Shown piece by piece: positions 5,769-6,351 of a DNA stretch of 6,351 nt. Position numbers and translations under genes: made by a program. Within the stretch, counting starts at the first letter, position 1. Every line of letters begins with the position of its first letter. The notes beneath the pieces are model-generated. The model worked only from the letters and a program-made list of their open reading frames with translations. It did not search any database and was not told the DNA's origin. The stretch is from Actinomycetota bacterium (GTDB lineage: Bacteria > Cyanobacteriota > Vampirovibrionia > Obscuribacterales > Obscuribacteraceae), in contig CAJCIF010000269.1 in assembly GCA_903970355.1 (NCBI GenBank), forward strand, positions 1 to 6,351, written 5' to 3'.

Positions 5769-5909
5769 ATGGACGCACTTTGGACAAGTCCTTGGGTAGT
5801 TATTCCAGTTTTACTTATGCCGATAGTTATTATTGGGCTCGCCAAATCCATGAAGCGGCTTAAGGATAAAAAGGAAGCCTCGACAGAATCTTCTACGCCT
5901 CAATCCTGA
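5769..5909 (+). CDS. 46-residue single-helix membrane microprotein
   Basis: I do not recognise a family. The frame runs from ATG at 5769 to TGA at 5907-5909. Residues 1-8 are short and polar to aromatic, about 9-25 form one very hydrophobic helix (VVIPVLLMPIVIIGLA, with two prolines), 26-35 are strongly basic (KSMKRLKDKK), and 36-46 are a Ser/Thr/Glu-rich tail. By the positive-inside rule the C-terminus should be in the cytoplasm and the N-terminus outside. The gene stands alone between the leftward methyltransferase gene and the rightward acetyl-CoA synthetase gene. The excellent Shine-Dalgarno sequence, the clean hydrophobic/basic architecture and an intergenic place make it credible despite its length. 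A run of seven T at 5914-5920 follows the stop, but only a four-base stem precedes it, so termination is uncertain. Such proteins are often small partners of larger membrane complexes; that is only a suggestion here. Confidence 0.72.
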   Translation: MDALWTSPWVVIPVLLMPIVIIGLAKSMKRLKDKKEASTESSTPQS

Positions 5910-5969
5910 GCACTTTTTTTCTCCCCTTCTTTGATAATTTGACCTTTTGCCCTAGTTACTATCTCGGGT

Positions 5970-6016
5970 ATGGCACTGCCATGCTTATATAGGAGCGGCT
6001 GCCTGGCATTTTGCCA
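5970..6016. promoter_or_regulatory. Two TGGCA/TGCCA dyads upstream of the acetyl-CoA synthetase gene
   Basis: ATGGCA-C-TGCCAT (5970-5982) is a dyad with six-base arms around one base. TGGCA-TTT-TGCCA (6004-6016) repeats the same half-sites with a three-base centre, 34 bases further on (centre to centre). TGCC-T-GGCA (6000-6008) overlaps the second and could compete with it. They lie 27-66 bases before the putative -35 box of the synthetase gene, a place suited to an activator or repressor. The binding protein is unknown. Confidence 0.4.
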
Positions 6017-6042
6017 CTCAGTCCGCCCTATATTGCCCCCTT

Positions 6043-6070
6043 TTGCACTAAACTATGCTTCCGCTATACC
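6043..6070 (+). promoter_or_regulatory. Possible promoter of the acetyl-CoA synthetase gene
   Basis: TTGCAC (6043-6048) and TATACC (6065-6070) are separated by 16 bases. Matches to consensus are three and four of six. Transcription would begin near 6077, leaving a very short leader that starts at the AAGGGGGG ribosome site. Confidence 0.3.
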
Positions 6071-6088
6071 AGGGATAAGGGGGGCGAA

Positions 6089-6351
6089 GTGAGCGTGCAG
6101 ACGTCTGACAAACCTATGACTACCAACCGGGAAATTATCAAAAAATATACAGGTACACCTAATCTCCTGAATTACGATGACCTGTATTCAAATTTCGATT
6201 GGGCCCACGCCAAATCGGAAATAAGCTATTTCGCGGGCGGCAAAGTTAATGCGGCTCACAATGCTGTAGACAGACATCTTGATCGAGGTAGACGCAATAA
6301 GGTAGCTCTTTATGCAGTCGACGCCGACGAAAATCTCAGCAAATACACCTT
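6089..6351 (+). CDS. acsA: Acetyl-CoA synthetase (acetate--CoA ligase), N-terminal part (cut by window edge)
   Basis: About 87 residues are visible before the window ends; full enzymes of this type have about 570-660. The sequence matches the N-terminal domain of AMP-forming acetate--CoA ligases, close in style to Bacillus AcsA: NLLNYDDLYSNFDWAHAKSE (about 25-44), YFAGGKVNAAHNAVDRHL (47-64), then GRRNKVALYAVDADENLSKYTF. The whole enzyme would activate acetate with ATP through acetyl-AMP to acetyl-CoA in the cytoplasm; the catalytic AMP-binding motifs lie beyond the edge. GTG at 6089 is chosen because AAGGGGGG (6077-6084) is just before it; GTG at 6095 and ATG at 6116 (no ribosome site) are in-frame alternatives. 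The family is clear, but another short-chain acyl-CoA synthetase cannot be wholly excluded from this part. The two dyads upstream suggest regulation. Confidence 0.87.
   Translation, partial: MSVQTSDKPMTTNREIIKKYTGTPNLLNYDDLYSNFDWAHAKSEISYFAGGKVNAAHNAVDRHLDRGRRNKVALYAVDADENLSKYT

Noticed and set aside
5896..5920. Terminator after the 46-residue gene
   Set aside because: Seven T at 5914-5920 are present, but the preceding CTCA/TGAG stem is only four bases, too weak to call.
5971..5986. Sigma-54 promoter resembling TGGCAC-N-TGC
   Set aside because: The GG and GC elements are separated by nine bases instead of the required ten, and the same bases are better explained as a dyad.
1..6351. Defence system, mobile element or biosynthetic cluster
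   Set aside because: No transposase, integrase, nuclease, toxin-antitoxin pair, CRISPR repeat or cluster of pathway enzymes is present; the genes are housekeeping or structural.

Overview
The window is a stretch of ordinary bacterial chromosome: compact, mostly housekeeping genes on both strands, with no mobile elements, CRISPR array, rRNA or tRNA. Base composition looks balanced. The FolC protein has the sequence style of cyanobacterial FolC, and the mixture with a DUF1800 protein and a secreted-type repeat-domain protein would fit a non-photosynthetic relative of Cyanobacteria (Vampirovibrionia/Melainabacteria, for example Obscuribacterales). That placement is a guess from remembered protein style, not a demonstrated result. 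Several genes start with TTG or GTG.

Layout, left to right. Positions 1-476 (minus) hold the N-terminal third or so of an exported DUF1800 protein, cut by the window edge. Positions 477-893 are a 417-base gap with two large inverted repeats, one of them a perfect 22-bp hairpin that is probably the terminator of the leftward folC operon. Positions 894-2741 (minus) encode a 615-residue protein made of six tandem carboxypeptidase-regulatory-like beta-sandwich domains, with no visible export signal. Its start overlaps the end of folC (2719-3987, minus), so the two are probably one translationally coupled operon. Divergent from folC, across only 67 bases, is a Nudix hydrolase of the ADP-ribose pyrophosphatase type (4055-4588, plus), followed by an 81-residue two-helix membrane protein with a five-glycine zipper (4654-4899, plus). 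This meets tail-to-tail a SpoU/TrmH-type RNA 2'-O-methyltransferase with an N-terminal zinc ribbon (4910-5560, minus). Then comes a 46-residue single-helix membrane microprotein with a near-perfect Shine-Dalgarno sequence (5769-5909, plus), a short gap with paired dyads, and the start of an AcsA-like acetyl-CoA synthetase (6089 to the window edge, plus).

The genes do not form one pathway: they cover folate polyglutamylation, nucleotide-sugar housekeeping, RNA modification and acetate activation. I found no convincing undescribed multi-gene system. The points most worth a second look are the six-domain protein coupled to folC without a signal peptide, the two unannotated-looking membrane microproteins, the strong inverted repeats at 683-833, and the dyads in front of the acetyl-CoA synthetase gene.
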